Assembly (NCBI RefSeq): GCF_035825295.1
Contig: NZ_JAYMGI010000002.1
Span: 4,531,001-4,595,000, forward strand
Direction: 5' to 3'
Length of the DNA: 64,000 bases
Source: Actinacidiphila sp. DG2A-62
GTDB taxonomy: Bacteria > Actinomycetota > Actinomycetes > Streptomycetales > Streptomycetaceae
The notes beneath the pieces are model-generated. The model saw only the letters and a list, made by a program, of their open reading frames with translations, was not told the origin of the DNA and did no database searches. This document shows, piece by piece, positions 8,715 to 17,066 of the stretch. Both the position numbers and the translations under genes were made by a program. Every line of letters starts with the position of its first letter. The first letter of the stretch is position 1.

Positions 8715-10303
8715 GGCGACGGTGAACGCGCGGTAGACCGTGGTGACCGTGCGGTTGCCGCCGGTGTCGGTGACCCGGGAGCTGAGCGAGAGCGAGGCGC
8801 CCGCGCGCTGCGCGGGCAGCTTCACCGTCCACGAGCCGCCCGAGCCGGTGACGGTGAGCGGGTGCCAGCTGCGGCCGCCGTCGGTCGACCCGAAGACCTC
8901 GACCTTCTTCACCGCGGCCGGCCACATCGGCACGCCCGCCTGGGTGCCGGCGCGGTCCATGACCAGCGGCACGATGGCGGCCCGGCCGGCCGGGACGCGG
9001 TTGTACAGGTCCAGGCCGTCGGGCAGGAAACGCGTGAGGAAGGCGGGCGGCACCGCGTTCGAGGCGGGCCCGGCGTGGAAGGAGAAGGCCGCGTCGGTCG
9101 CCGTCGACATCATCCCGGCCGGCTGCGGCACCCCGGTGGCGTGCCGGTAGCCGTGCACCTTCAGCGTGTACGCGCCGGAGGCGGTGACCGGCGCCCAGAA
9201 GGTCTTCGGCCCCTTCGCGGACTGCGAGTCGCCGAGGCCGGTCCTGGTCACCACCGTCTTGCCGTCACGGAGAAGCGTCGCGGTGGCGTTGATGGTGATG
9301 TCCGCGCCGGTCCGCAGCGGGTCGGCGACCATGCCGGAGGTGTAGAAGCCCAGTTCGCCCTTGCTCACCCACGGCAGGTAGCGGGCCGGCCCCACACCGC
9401 GCGGCCGAAGTCGAGGCTGTCGCTGCTCCCCGCGCTGACGTCCGCCGTGCCGTGCCAGGTGTCGTAGCCGAAGTCCCACGCGCCCGGCGTGACGTGGTAG
9501 TCCCGCGCGTAGGGCAGGGCGAGGAACGGCACCTGCGTCTGCAGCCCCGCCGCGCAGCCGGTGGCCTTGGGGACCGCGTAGACCCGCGCGGTGGAGGTGT
9601 TCAGCGAGGACGGCCCGCGCATCGCCCGTACCGAGACCGTTCCGGTGCCGGCGCGCGCCAGGGTGATCGGGTCGCCGGTCAGCGCGGTCGTGCCGGTGGC
9701 GGCGTACGCGTCCTTCTTCGTGGGCGACACCCAGGTGGCGGTGTAGCCGAGCCGGACCAGCGGGTCGGCGTTCGGCACGACGTACACCGGGGCCGTGCCC
9801 GCCCCGCCGGCCACGCCCTCCAGGGCCTTGGCGGCGCCCGTGACGCACACCCGCGCGGCGACGGCCTGCCGGTAGTCCGCGCCCGGCGCGGCGTCCAGGC
9901 CGACCGACAGCGCGCGGCCCTGCCGGGCGTCGACGGTGACCTCGGTGGTCGCGTCGTCGGCGACCGTGACGACCTGCGCGGCGAGCGTCATCGTGGTGGT
10001 GTCGGGCTCCTCGACCGTGACCACCACCGCGTAGCGGCCGGCCGGGAGCACCGTGGGGTAGCCGGTCTGCAGCTCGCGCGGAGTCGCGCCCGGGACGTCG
10101 AGCGCGGTCACGCCCATCCACTGGTGGGCGGCCGTGCCCTGGCGGTTGAGCGCCGTCACGGTCAGCGAGCCCTCCACGGCCGCCGCCTGACCCGCCGTCA
10201 CCGCGACCAGCGCGGGCGCGGCCACCGCGACGGCCGCGGTCAGCGCCGCCGCGCGGCGCCCGCGCCCGCTCCGGGTCTTCTGCGTTCTCCTGGCGTTCCG
10301 CAC
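8712..10303 (-). pseudogene. Secreted subtilase-C-terminal-like protein, one-base frameshift (paralogue of the next gene)
   Basis: The first frame (start 10303) has a signal peptide with a twin-Arg-rich n-region and AAALTAAVAVAAPALVAV core, then beta-rich repeats (GSLTVTALNRQG, VTVDARQGRALSV). It stops early after AVWGRPATCRG. The second frame continues ARYLPWVSKGELGFYTSG to the C-terminal KKVEVFGSTDGGRSW...VYRAFTVA. Alignment with the paralogue at 10419-12032 places the fault exactly: the neighbour reads CCGGGCCCC where this gene has CCGGCCCC, near 9386-9392, so one G is missing on the plus strand. Repaired length is about 530 aa. These domains match what follows the catalytic domain in large Streptomyces S8 proteases, but no Asp/His/Ser protease core is present. 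Function unknown; presumably extracellular. Confidence 0.75.
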
Positions 10304-10337
10304 GCGTTCCCCTCCCCTTGTCCGTGTCCTGTCTGAT

Positions 10338-10411
10338 CGCCGGGAGGCCCGCGAGGTTGCCCCCGCGCGGCCGTCGCTTCCCGCGCCCGCGACGGTGCGG
10401 GCCTCCCGGCG
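10338..10411 (-). terminator. Nested inverted repeat between the two secreted paralogues
   Basis: CGCCGGGAGGCCCGC (10338-10352) and GCGGGCCTCCCGGCG (10397-10411) are perfect 15-bp complements. Within the 44-base loop CCGTCGC (10371-10377) pairs with GCGACGG (10389-10395). It lies immediately after the stop of the minus-strand gene at 10419 and before the start of the next one at 10303, so it most likely terminates the upstream transcript and separates expression of the paralogues. Confidence 0.75.
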
Positions 10412-10418
10412 CGGTCGG

Positions 10419-12032
10419 TCAGCTCGCCGGGACGACGGTGAAGGCGCGGTAGACGGTGCTGACGGTCTGGTTGCCGCCGGTGTCGGTGACGCGGGAGCTG
10501 AGCGAGAGCGAGGCGCCCGGGCGCTGCGCGGGCAGGTGCGCGGTCCACGCGCCGCCGGTGTGGGTGACGGCGAGCGGCTGCCAGCTGCGGCCGCCGTCGG
10601 CGGAGGCGAAGACCTCGACCTTCTTCGCGGTGCTCGGCCACCGCGGCACCCCGGGCTGGGTGCCGGTGCGGTCCAGGGTGAGCGCGATGGAGGCGCCGGT
10701 GGCCGGGGTGCGGTTGTACAGGTCCAGGCCCGCGGGCTCGAAGCGGGTGAGGAAGCCGGGGGCCACGGCCTTCGAGGTCGGGCCGGCGTGGAAGCGGAAG
10801 GACACGTCGACCGCGCTGGACAGCCGGTTCGGGTCGGTTTCGAGGCCGGGGACGTGCCGGGTGGCGTGCACCTTCAGCGTGTACCAGGCGGATCGGGTGA
10901 CCGGCCCCCAGAAGGTGCGCACGATGCCCGGCCCCCAGTTGCCGAGGCCGCTCGTGGAGGCGACGGCGGTGGAGCCCCGGTACAGCGTGGCACTGGCGTT
11001 GATGGAGGTCTCCAGACCGTCCAGCACCGGGTCGGCGAACAGCCCGGAGGTGAAGAAGCCGAGCTTGCCCTGCTGCACCCACGGCAGGTAGCGCACCGGG
11101 CCCCACACCGCGCGGTTGTAGAGCTGGCCTGGGTTGTCGCCGGGGACCACGGTCTGGTCGGCGAGGAAGTTGGTGGTGCCGGCGCCGAAGGTCCAGTTCC
11201 AGGCGCCGGGCGTCAGGTGGTACGCCGACGCGTAGGGCTCTGTGGTGAAGCGGCCGCCGGTGGAGGCCCACCGGTCGCAGCCGGCGTCGTCGGGGACCAC
11301 GTCGAGGGCCGAGTAGCGGTCGAGGGCGGGGCCGCGCCTGACCTGGACGGGCACGGCGCCGAAGGACGCGCGGGCGACGGTCCCGCCGGGGTGGTCGTCG
11401 AGCGGGCCGGTGCCCGCGGCCTTCCACACGCTGTCGTTCTCCAGGCCGGTCCAGGTGGAGAGGTAGCCGAGTTCGGTGCTGCCGCCGGGGTCGGGGATCA
11501 CGTAGAGGTTCCCCGGGTCGTTCGTCGCGCCGATGTGCGCCGGGTGGCCGTCGCTGCAGATCCGCGCGGTGAGCCGCTGCGGGTAGCCGTCGTCGAAGGG
11601 GCGGTCGACCTGCACGGAGACCGCGCGGCCCTGCCGGGCGTCGAAGTCCACCGCGGTGGTCGCCCCCGCGGTCACGGCGACCACCCGCCCGGCGAGGGTG
11701 TCGGCGCCGTTCTCCTCCTGGATGTCCGCGGCGACCTCGTAGCGGCCCGGGGCCAGCGCGACCCGGTCCCCGGTGGTGACCACGATCTGCCGCTGGGTCG
11801 CCTCGTCGGTGACGGACACCGTGCGGATGGTGACCGGCCCGCCCTGCCGGTCGGTCGCGGTGACCACCAGCGTGCCGTCGGCCGCGGCCGCGGCCGTGGG
11901 CGTGCCGGTGGCCGCCGTCGTCCCCGACGGCCGCGCCGCGGCCGGTGACACCGATCCCGCGATCACCGCGGGAACCGTGAGCGCCAGCGCCGCGGCCCGG
12001 ACTCCCGCCCGGAATTCACCTCTGTGTCTCAT
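10419..12032 (-). CDS. Secreted subtilase-C-terminal-like protein without protease domain
   Basis: 537 aa. ATG at 12032 (MRHRGEFRAGVRAAALALT) begins a signal peptide with likely cleavage near AAAR around residue 35. The mature part has an N-terminal beta domain (TLVVTATDRQGGPVTIRTVS, VDFDARQGRAVSVQ), a middle region rich in Trp/Tyr (HLTPGAWNWTFGAGTTNF, WGPVRYLPWVQQGKLGFF), and a C-terminal domain (KKVEVFASADGGRSWQPL, SLSSRVTDTGGNQTVS). This order resembles the accessory region of Streptomyces subtilisin-like proteases, yet no catalytic triad domain exists. It might bind a surface polymer or act in trans with a protease; both are guesses. It is adjacent to a damaged paralogue and divergent from the GntR gene. 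The open frame upstream of 12032 is spurious. Confidence 0.8.
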   Translation of the reverse strand: MRHRGEFRAGVRAAALALTVPAVIAGSVSPAAARPSGTTAATGTPTAAAAADGTLVVTATDRQGGPVTIRTVSVTDEATQRQIVVTTGDRVALAPGRYEVAADIQEENGADTLAGRVVAVTAGATTAVDFDARQGRAVSVQVDRPFDDGYPQRLTARICSDGHPAHIGATNDPGNLYVIPDPGGSTELGYLSTWTGLENDSVWKAAGTGPLDDHPGGTVARASFGAVPVQVRRGPALDRYSALDVVPDDAGCDRWASTGGRFTTEPYASAYHLTPGAWNWTFGAGTTNFLADQTVVPGDNPGQLYNRAVWGPVRYLPWVQQGKLGFFTSGLFADPVLDGLETSINASATLYRGSTAVASTSGLGNWGPGIVRTFWGPVTRSAWYTLKVHATRHVPGLETDPNRLSSAVDVSFRFHAGPTSKAVAPGFLTRFEPAGLDLYNRTPATGASIALTLDRTGTQPGVPRWPSTAKKVEVFASADGGRSWQPLAVTHTGGAWTAHLPAQRPGASLSLSSRVTDTGGNQTVSTVYRAFTVVPAS

Positions 12033-12135
12033 GGCCGTCCCCTCCCGTTGGCCTGTGTGGACTGTCAGACACGCGAGGAACGCGCAGGGTTGTCCGGGGT
12101 GTGGACGCTCTGGTGGACGCCGCACTGTTGTATCT

Positions 12136-12151
12136 ATGATGTGCGCATCAT
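12136..12151. promoter_or_regulatory. Palindrome overlapping the gntR start codon (candidate operator)
   Basis: ATGATG (12136-12141) and CATCAT (12146-12151) form a perfect inverted repeat with a TGCG spacer; the right arm reaches into the start codon at 12150. GntR/FCD regulators usually bind short palindromes next to their own gene, so autoregulation is the natural reading. It sits between divergent genes and could also affect the secreted-protein gene starting at 12032. Confidence 0.5.
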
Positions 12152-12812
12152 GGATGCCACTGCTTCCGCCGCCGTCAAGGCGCCGCCCGCCGCCGAGCGG
12201 GTCTACCTGCACGTCAAGTCCGGCGTGCTCGACCGCAGTTACGAGGGCGGCACGCTGCTCACCGAGGGCGATCTGGCCGAGGCCGTGGGGGTCTCGCGCA
12301 CACCGGTGCGCGAGGCGCTGCTGCGGCTGGAGGCCGAGGGGCTGCTCAAGCTCTATCCGAAGAAGGGCGCGCTGGTGCTGCCGGTCTCGGCGCAGGAGAT
12401 CGCCGACGTGGTGGAGACCCGGCTGCTGGTCGAGCAGCACGCGGTGCGCAAGGTGGTGGGCGCGGCGCCGCCGCGGCTGATCGAGCGGCTGGAGGAGTCG
12501 CTGGCCGAGCAGCGCGAGCACGCCGCGGCCGGCGACCTGTCCGCCTTCGCCGTCGCCGACCGCTGCTTCCACGCCGAGATCGTCCGCGCCGCCGGCAACC
12601 GCATCCTCGCCCACCTCTACGACCAGCTGCGCGACCGCCAGCTGCGGATGGGCGTGGCCACCATGCACGCCGAGCCGAGCCGGGTCGCCAAGACCCTCGC
12701 CGAGCACGCCGAGATCCTCGAAGCGCTGCGGGCGGGCCGGCGGCAGACCGCCGAGCAGGTCGTCGGCCGGCACATCTCCTGGGTCAACACCCTGGCCCGG
12801 GGCGAGTCGTGA
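12150..12812 (+). CDS. GntR-family transcriptional regulator (FCD/FadR type)
   Basis: 220 aa from the ATG at 12150. The N-terminal winged helix is clear: GTLLTEGDLAEAVGVSRTPVREALLRLEAEGLL, then the wing KKGALVLPVS. The C-terminal part is an all-helical FCD ligand domain (ETRLLVEQHAVRKV ... DRCFHAEIVRAAGN ... EHAEILEALRAG) whose Asp/His residues usually bind a metal and a small carboxylate. It overlaps the MFS transporter gene by GTGA, so it most likely controls that transporter, with the transported compound as candidate effector. The palindrome at 12136-12151 is a candidate site. Confidence 0.9.
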   Translation: MDATASAAVKAPPAAERVYLHVKSGVLDRSYEGGTLLTEGDLAEAVGVSRTPVREALLRLEAEGLLKLYPKKGALVLPVSAQEIADVVETRLLVEQHAVRKVVGAAPPRLIERLEESLAEQREHAAAGDLSAFAVADRCFHAEIVRAAGNRILAHLYDQLRDRQLRMGVATMHAEPSRVAKTLAEHAEILEALRAGRRQTAEQVVGRHISWVNTLARGES

Positions 12813-14137
12813 CCGGCCGCGGCCTGCCCGCCGCCACGCTGCCCGGCGACCCGCCGGGCGGCCGGCGCGCCGCCCTGGTCTGGGGGGTCGGCACCCTCGT
12901 CTACCTGGTGGCCGTGGTGCACCGCACCAGCCTGGGCGTGGCCGGCATCGACGCCTCGCACCGCTTCCACATCGGCGCCTCCGCGCTGTCCACCTTCTCC
13001 ATCCTCCAGGTGCTGGTCTACGCGGGCATGCAGATACCCGTCGGCCTGATGGTCGACGCGCTCGGCACCAAGAAGGTGCTGATGCTCGGCGCGGCGCTCT
13101 TCACCCTCGGCCAGGGCGCGTTCGCCCTCTCGCACTCCTACGGCACCGCGCTCGCCGCTCGCGCGGTGCTCGGCTGCGGCGACGCGATGACCTTCGTCAG
13201 CGTGCTGCGGCTGGGCTCCCGCTGGTTCCCGGCCCGGCGCGGCCCGCTGGTCGCGCAGGGCGCGGCGCTGTTCGGCGTGGCCGGCAACCTCGTGTCGACC
13301 GTCGCGCTGTCCCGGCTGCTGCACTCGGCCGGCTGGACGACGACCTTCCTCGGCACCGCGATCGGCGGCGCCGGGGTCCTGGTGCTGGTCGCGCTCTTCC
13401 TCAAGGACCACCCCGAGGGATACGTCCCGCCGCCGTCGCGGCACGCCGGCGCGGCCTACGTGCGGCGGCAGATCGCCGACGCCTGGCGCGAGCCGGGCAC
13501 CCGGCTGGGCATGTGGACGCACTTCACCACGCAGTTCCCCGGGATGGTCTTCCTGCTGCTGTGGGGCCTGCCCTACCTGGTGGAGGACCAGGGCCTGTCG
13601 CGCGGCGCGGCCGGCGGCCTGCTCACCCTGGTGGTGGTCGCGAACATGGTCTTCGGCATGCTCTTCGGCCAGCTCATCGCCCGCCACCACGGGCTGCGGA
13701 TGCCGCTGGCCCTCGGCGTCGTCGCGGCCACGGCCGCGGCGTGGGCCGCGGTGCTCACCTGGCCCGGCGGCCAGGACCCGACCTGGCTGCTAGTGCTGCT
13801 GTGCGTGGTGCTCGGCGCGTGCGGCCCGGGCTCCATGATCGGCTTCGACTTCGCCCGCCCGGCCAACCCGCCCGAGCGCTTCGGCACCGCCTCCGGCATC
13901 GTCAACATCGGCGGCTTCACCGCGTCCATGCTCACGCTGCTGGCCGTGGGGGTGCTGCTCGACGCCACCTCCGACGACTACCGCGTCGCCTGGAGCTCGG
14001 TGTTCGTGCTGCAGGCGGTCGGCGTCACGCAGATCCTGCGGCTGCGGCGCGCCGCCGAGCGCCTGGAGCGTGAGCGGGTCGCGGTCTCCCGCGTCGAGTC
14101 CGTCCACCGCACCCGGCCGGCCGCCGTCCCCGACTGA
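12809..14137 (+). CDS. MFS transporter
   Basis: 442 aa, about 12 hydrophobic segments. The segment VYLVAVVHRTSLGVAGIDA, the MFS cytoplasmic loop after helix 2 (PVGLMVDALGTKKVLMLGA) and a central loop near residue 215 fit the major facilitator fold. Such proteins exchange small metabolites or drugs by proton coupling; the VHRTSLGVAG beginning is common in actinobacterial nitrate/oxalate-like or unknown-substrate subfamilies. The GTG start overlaps the GntR stop, so the pair is co-transcribed and functionally linked. Convergent with the conservon P450 gene. Confidence 0.9.
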   Translation: MTGRGLPAATLPGDPPGGRRAALVWGVGTLVYLVAVVHRTSLGVAGIDASHRFHIGASALSTFSILQVLVYAGMQIPVGLMVDALGTKKVLMLGAALFTLGQGAFALSHSYGTALAARAVLGCGDAMTFVSVLRLGSRWFPARRGPLVAQGAALFGVAGNLVSTVALSRLLHSAGWTTTFLGTAIGGAGVLVLVALFLKDHPEGYVPPPSRHAGAAYVRRQIADAWREPGTRLGMWTHFTTQFPGMVFLLLWGLPYLVEDQGLSRGAAGGLLTLVVVANMVFGMLFGQLIARHHGLRMPLALGVVAATAAAWAAVLTWPGGQDPTWLLVLLCVVLGACGPGSMIGFDFARPANPPERFGTASGIVNIGGFTASMLTLLAVGVLLDATSDDYRVAWSSVFVLQAVGVTQILRLRRAAERLERERVAVSRVESVHRTRPAAVPD

Positions 14138-14325
14138 CCGCGGTCTCCGCTGACCGTGCGGTCGGCCGTGCGGTCGGCCGGCCGGTCGGCCGGGCGGCCA
14201 GCCGTGCGGCCCGCGGCTTCCGCCGCGCGCGGGGGCGGCGGCGCGGCGCGGGCCCGGGGGCTCGGGCGCGGGGGGCTGCTCAGGCGCGGGGGCTCAGATG
14301 CGGCGGGTTCAGATGCGGGGGGGGC
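14138..14325. repeat. Low-complexity intergenic region between convergent MFS and P450 genes
   Basis: 188 bases made almost only of G/C, with short tandem units such as GTGCGGTCGGCC near the MFS end and imperfect copies of GGGGGCTCAGATGCGGCGGG near the P450 end. It can form many hairpins and may end transcription from both sides. No gene seen. Confidence 0.5.
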
Positions 14326-15558
14326 TCAGGCGCGGCGGGCTCCGGCGGGGGGCTCGGCGAGGGGCGTGAAGTGGACCGGCAGCGCCGGCGGGGGAGCCAG
14401 CCGGGCCGGCGCGAGGGCCAGGTCGGGCAGCCGGTCGAGGAGGACCTCGACCGCGGCCGTCGCGATGACCTCGGCCAGCTCCGCCGCGGGCGCCGGGCAG
14501 CGGTGCTCGCCGTGGCTGAAGGCCAGATGCGCCTGGTTCCCGCCGCCGGCCGCGGCGAGCGCGCCCGTGCCGGCCTCGGGCGCGTAGGGGCAGACCTGCG
14601 GGTCGGCGTTGGCCGCGGCGAGGCCGAGCACCAGGCAGTCGCCGCGGCGGATGCGCCGGCCGCCGAGCTGGGTGTCGTGCACCGCCCAGCGGCCCAGCAC
14701 GTTCTGCATCGGCGGCCGGGTCCACAGCACCTCGGTCAGCGCCTGGCCGACGCTGCGCCGGCCGCCGGACAGCGACACCGCGAAGCGGTCGTCGGTGAGC
14801 ATCAGCCGCAGCGTGTTGCCGATCCAGTCGGCGGTCGGCAGCACGCCCACGGTGAACAGCGCGACGAGGTCCTCGGCCGCCTCGTCCGGGGTCAGCCGGG
14901 CGGGGTGCGCGAGCAGCCGCGAGGCCAGGTCGCCGCCGGGCTGCCGGGCCGCCCGCTCCAGCAGCAGCTCCATCGCGCCGTGCACGCGGGCCCGGCCGGC
15001 CGCCGCCTGCTGCGGGTCGTCGCCGAGCGAGGCGGCCAGGTCGCGTTCCAGGTCCAGGGTCTCGGCCTCGTCCAGCGCGAGCAGCCGGGCGACCACCCGG
15101 CGCGGCACCGGGTCCGCGTACTCCCTGATCAGCTCGGCGCGGCCGGCCCCGGCGAAGCGGTCGACCGCGGCGTCCGCGGTGCGCTCGGCGTCCAGCCGCA
15201 CCCCCAGCGGGTCGCACCCGGCCAGCACGTCGCTGATCGCGCCGGCCCTGCGCCGATGCTCCTCCCCCTCGGTGAACAGCACCGACGCGGTACGGGAGAC
15301 GAACGGCAGCATCGGCCAGTCGCGCGGCACCCGGTCCCAGGCGTTCCAGCGCAGCGGATCGCGGCCGAACAGCTCGGGGTGGGCGGCCACGTACTGCACC
15401 TCGCGGTAGCCGAGCACCAGCCACACCGGCACGTCGCCCTCCAGCAGCACCGGCGCCACCGGGCCGTACACGCGCCGCAGTTCGCGGTAGACCTCGGCGT
15501 CGCCGCCGCGCAGCGCCCGTCCGTCCAGCCGCGCGGGCTCGCTCCGGTCCCCCGTCAT
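14326..15558 (-). CDS. cvnE: Conservon cytochrome P450 (CvnE), ExxR arginine replaced
   Basis: 410 aa P450 from ATG 15558. The haem-binding loop is FSHGEHRC with Cys354. The K-helix, normally ExxR, reads TEVLWTRPP: Glu276 is kept but the Arg position (279) is Trp (DNA 14722-14733). The I-helix (LVALFTVGVLPTADWIGNTL) lacks the usual acid-alcohol pair. CYP157-type P450s of other conservons are known to carry an altered ExxR motif, so this is a family trait rather than damage. It overlaps the GTPase gene by four bases and is the last gene of a five-gene conservon. It likely acts with the membrane-associated GTPase complex; catalytic activity is uncertain. Confidence 0.88.
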   Translation of the reverse strand: MTGDRSEPARLDGRALRGGDAEVYRELRRVYGPVAPVLLEGDVPVWLVLGYREVQYVAAHPELFGRDPLRWNAWDRVPRDWPMLPFVSRTASVLFTEGEEHRRRAGAISDVLAGCDPLGVRLDAERTADAAVDRFAGAGRAELIREYADPVPRRVVARLLALDEAETLDLERDLAASLGDDPQQAAAGRARVHGAMELLLERAARQPGGDLASRLLAHPARLTPDEAAEDLVALFTVGVLPTADWIGNTLRLMLTDDRFAVSLSGGRRSVGQALTEVLWTRPPMQNVLGRWAVHDTQLGGRRIRRGDCLVLGLAAANADPQVCPYAPEAGTGALAAAGGGNQAHLAFSHGEHRCPAPAAELAEVIATAAVEVLLDRLPDLALAPARLAPPPALPVHFTPLAEPPAGARRA

Positions 15559-16244
15559 CGTGCCGCCCTCCCAGACGCGTCCGCCGCGTCCGCCGCGTCC
15601 GCCGGGTCGGCCGTGTCGGCCGCGCCCGCCGTGTCCTTCTCGGGTACGCCCCGCGGTCCGCTCGCCCGCTCCAGCGCGTGGCGGACGAGCGTGACCAGGA
15701 CCTGCTTGGCCGACTGCCGGCTGCGCGCGTCGCAGTCGACCACCGGCACCCCGGGGGACAGCGCGAGCGCCTCGCGCAGCTCCGCCAGCGAGTGCTCGGG
15801 CGGCACGAAGTTGTTGCGGGCCACGACGAACGGCACCCGCAGGTGCTCCAGCCGGTCCACCGCGTACCAGCAGTCGGCCAGCCGCCGGGCGTCCACCAGC
15901 ACCACCGCGCCGAGCGTGCCGGAGAACAGCCGGTCCCACAGGAACCAGAAGCGCTCCTGGCCGGGCGCCCCGAACAGGTACAGCACCCGCTCCTCGTCCA
16001 GCGTGATCCGGCCGAAGTCGAAGGCGACGGTGGTGCGCGACTTGCGCTCCACGCCCGCCGGGTCGTCGACGCCGACACCCGCGCCGGACAGCGTCTCCTC
16101 GGTGCTCAGCGGCCGGATCTCGCTGACCGCGCCGACCAGCGTGGTCTTCCCCACGCCGAACCCGCCGACGACCGCGATCTTCAGCCCGTCCCGCGCCGTA
16201 TCGCGCAGCCACGGATGGGTGGCGTCAGAGGTTCTGGAGGGCAC
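15555..16244 (-). CDS. cvnD: Conservon small GTPase (CvnD)
   Basis: 229 aa. The P-loop is VGGFGVGKTTLV near residue 26. The switch II/G3 equivalent is LFGAPGQERFWFLWD, and the G4 position reads VARNNF instead of NKxD, as is typical of this Mgl-like conservon family. The C-terminal 30 residues are Ala/Asp-rich low complexity (GAADTADPADAADAADA). CvnD cycles GTP/GDP and interacts with CvnA-C at the membrane, resembling eukaryotic receptor/G-protein modules. It overlaps cvnC by 20 bases upstream and the P450 gene by 4 bases downstream. Confidence 0.93.
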   Translation of the reverse strand: MPSRTSDATHPWLRDTARDGLKIAVVGGFGVGKTTLVGAVSEIRPLSTEETLSGAGVGVDDPAGVERKSRTTVAFDFGRITLDEERVLYLFGAPGQERFWFLWDRLFSGTLGAVVLVDARRLADCWYAVDRLEHLRVPFVVARNNFVPPEHSLAELREALALSPGVPVVDCDARSRQSAKQVLVTLVRHALERASGPRGVPEKDTAGAADTADPADAADAADASGRAAR

Positions 16245-16596
16245 GGAGCACCTTCTTCAGGGTGTCGGGCGGCGGCAGCGCCGGCTCCTCGCCGCGCCCG
16301 CGCACCTGGGTCCGCGGGTGCCGGGCGGTGATCCGCCCGGCCGCCAGCAGGTCGCCGAGCAGCACCTTGACCACGCCGACCGGCAGGCCGAGCCGCGCGG
16401 ACAGCTCCACCACGGCCACCGGATACCGGCACAACCGCAGGATCCGTACGTACTCCGACTGCATCCCGCGGACCGGCTCGCCCACGCCGACCACGATGGT
16501 CACCAGGTCGAACGCCGAATCGCGCCCCGGCGTACGGCCGCCGGTGACGGTGTAGAGCCGGTCGGGGTCGCCGCTGTCGACCGGCCCGCGGATCAT
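16225..16596 (-). CDS. cvnC: Conservon DUF742 protein (CvnC)
   Basis: 123 aa from ATG 16596. The family opening DRLYTVTGGRTPG and a winged-helix-like core (VRILRLCRYPVAVVELSARLGLPVGVVKVLLGDLLAAGRI) are clear; DUF742 proteins end close to RALQNL as here. The DUF742 member of a conservon binds its partners CvnA/B/D; a DNA-binding role is suspected from the fold but not proven. It overlaps both neighbours. The much longer open frame continuing upstream is a shadow of cvnA. Confidence 0.92.
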   Translation of the reverse strand: MIRGPVDSGDPDRLYTVTGGRTPGRDSAFDLVTIVVGVGEPVRGMQSEYVRILRLCRYPVAVVELSARLGLPVGVVKVLLGDLLAAGRITARHPRTQVRGRGEEPALPPPDTLKKVLRALQNL

Positions 16597-17066
16597 GCCG
16601 AGAGCTTCCCCGCCGCGGCGGCCCGGCTCCCCGCGCGCGGGTCCTCGCGCAGGAAGTCGCCGATGTGCTCGACCAGTTCGTTCATCCGGAAGCCGATCAC
16701 GCCGGCGTCCGCGGCCTCGTCGCCGACCACCGCGAGGTGCGCGCCGTGGCCCGCGCCGACGATGAACAGGATGCCGCCGGGGAACTCCGTCATCGACTGC
16801 CGCACCCCGCCGCTGCCGTCGCCGAACTCCACCGACGCGCCGTGCGCCAGCGCCTGTATGCCGGAGGCTATCGCCGCCAACTGGTCGGCCTGGTCCACCG
16901 AAAGGCCCGGCGACAGGCTCAGCTTGAGGCCGTCGCGGGACAGCAGCAGGGCGTGCCGGGCGCCCGCGGTGTGGTTCACCAGCCGCTCCAGCAGCAGTTC
17001 GGGGTGCTCCTCGTGCTCTTCGTGCTCTTCGTGCCCGTCGCGTGCGTTCGTGGCCGTGGTCGTCAT
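16593..17066 (-). CDS. cvnB: Conservon roadblock/LC7 protein (CvnB)
   Basis: 157 aa. The roadblock/LC7 fold is evident: ARHALLLSRDGLKLSLSPGL, IASGIQALAHG, FPGGILFIVGAGHGAHLAVV and the C-terminal FRMNELVEHIGDFL. This family regulates small GTPases such as MglA. An N-terminal EEHEEHEEH repeat is unusual and may be unstructured or bind metal weakly. Four-base overlaps with cvnA and cvnC show translational coupling. Confidence 0.93.
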   Translation of the reverse strand: MTTTATNARDGHEEHEEHEEHPELLLERLVNHTAGARHALLLSRDGLKLSLSPGLSVDQADQLAAIASGIQALAHGASVEFGDGSGGVRQSMTEFPGGILFIVGAGHGAHLAVVGDEAADAGVIGFRMNELVEHIGDFLREDPRAGSRAAAAGKLSA

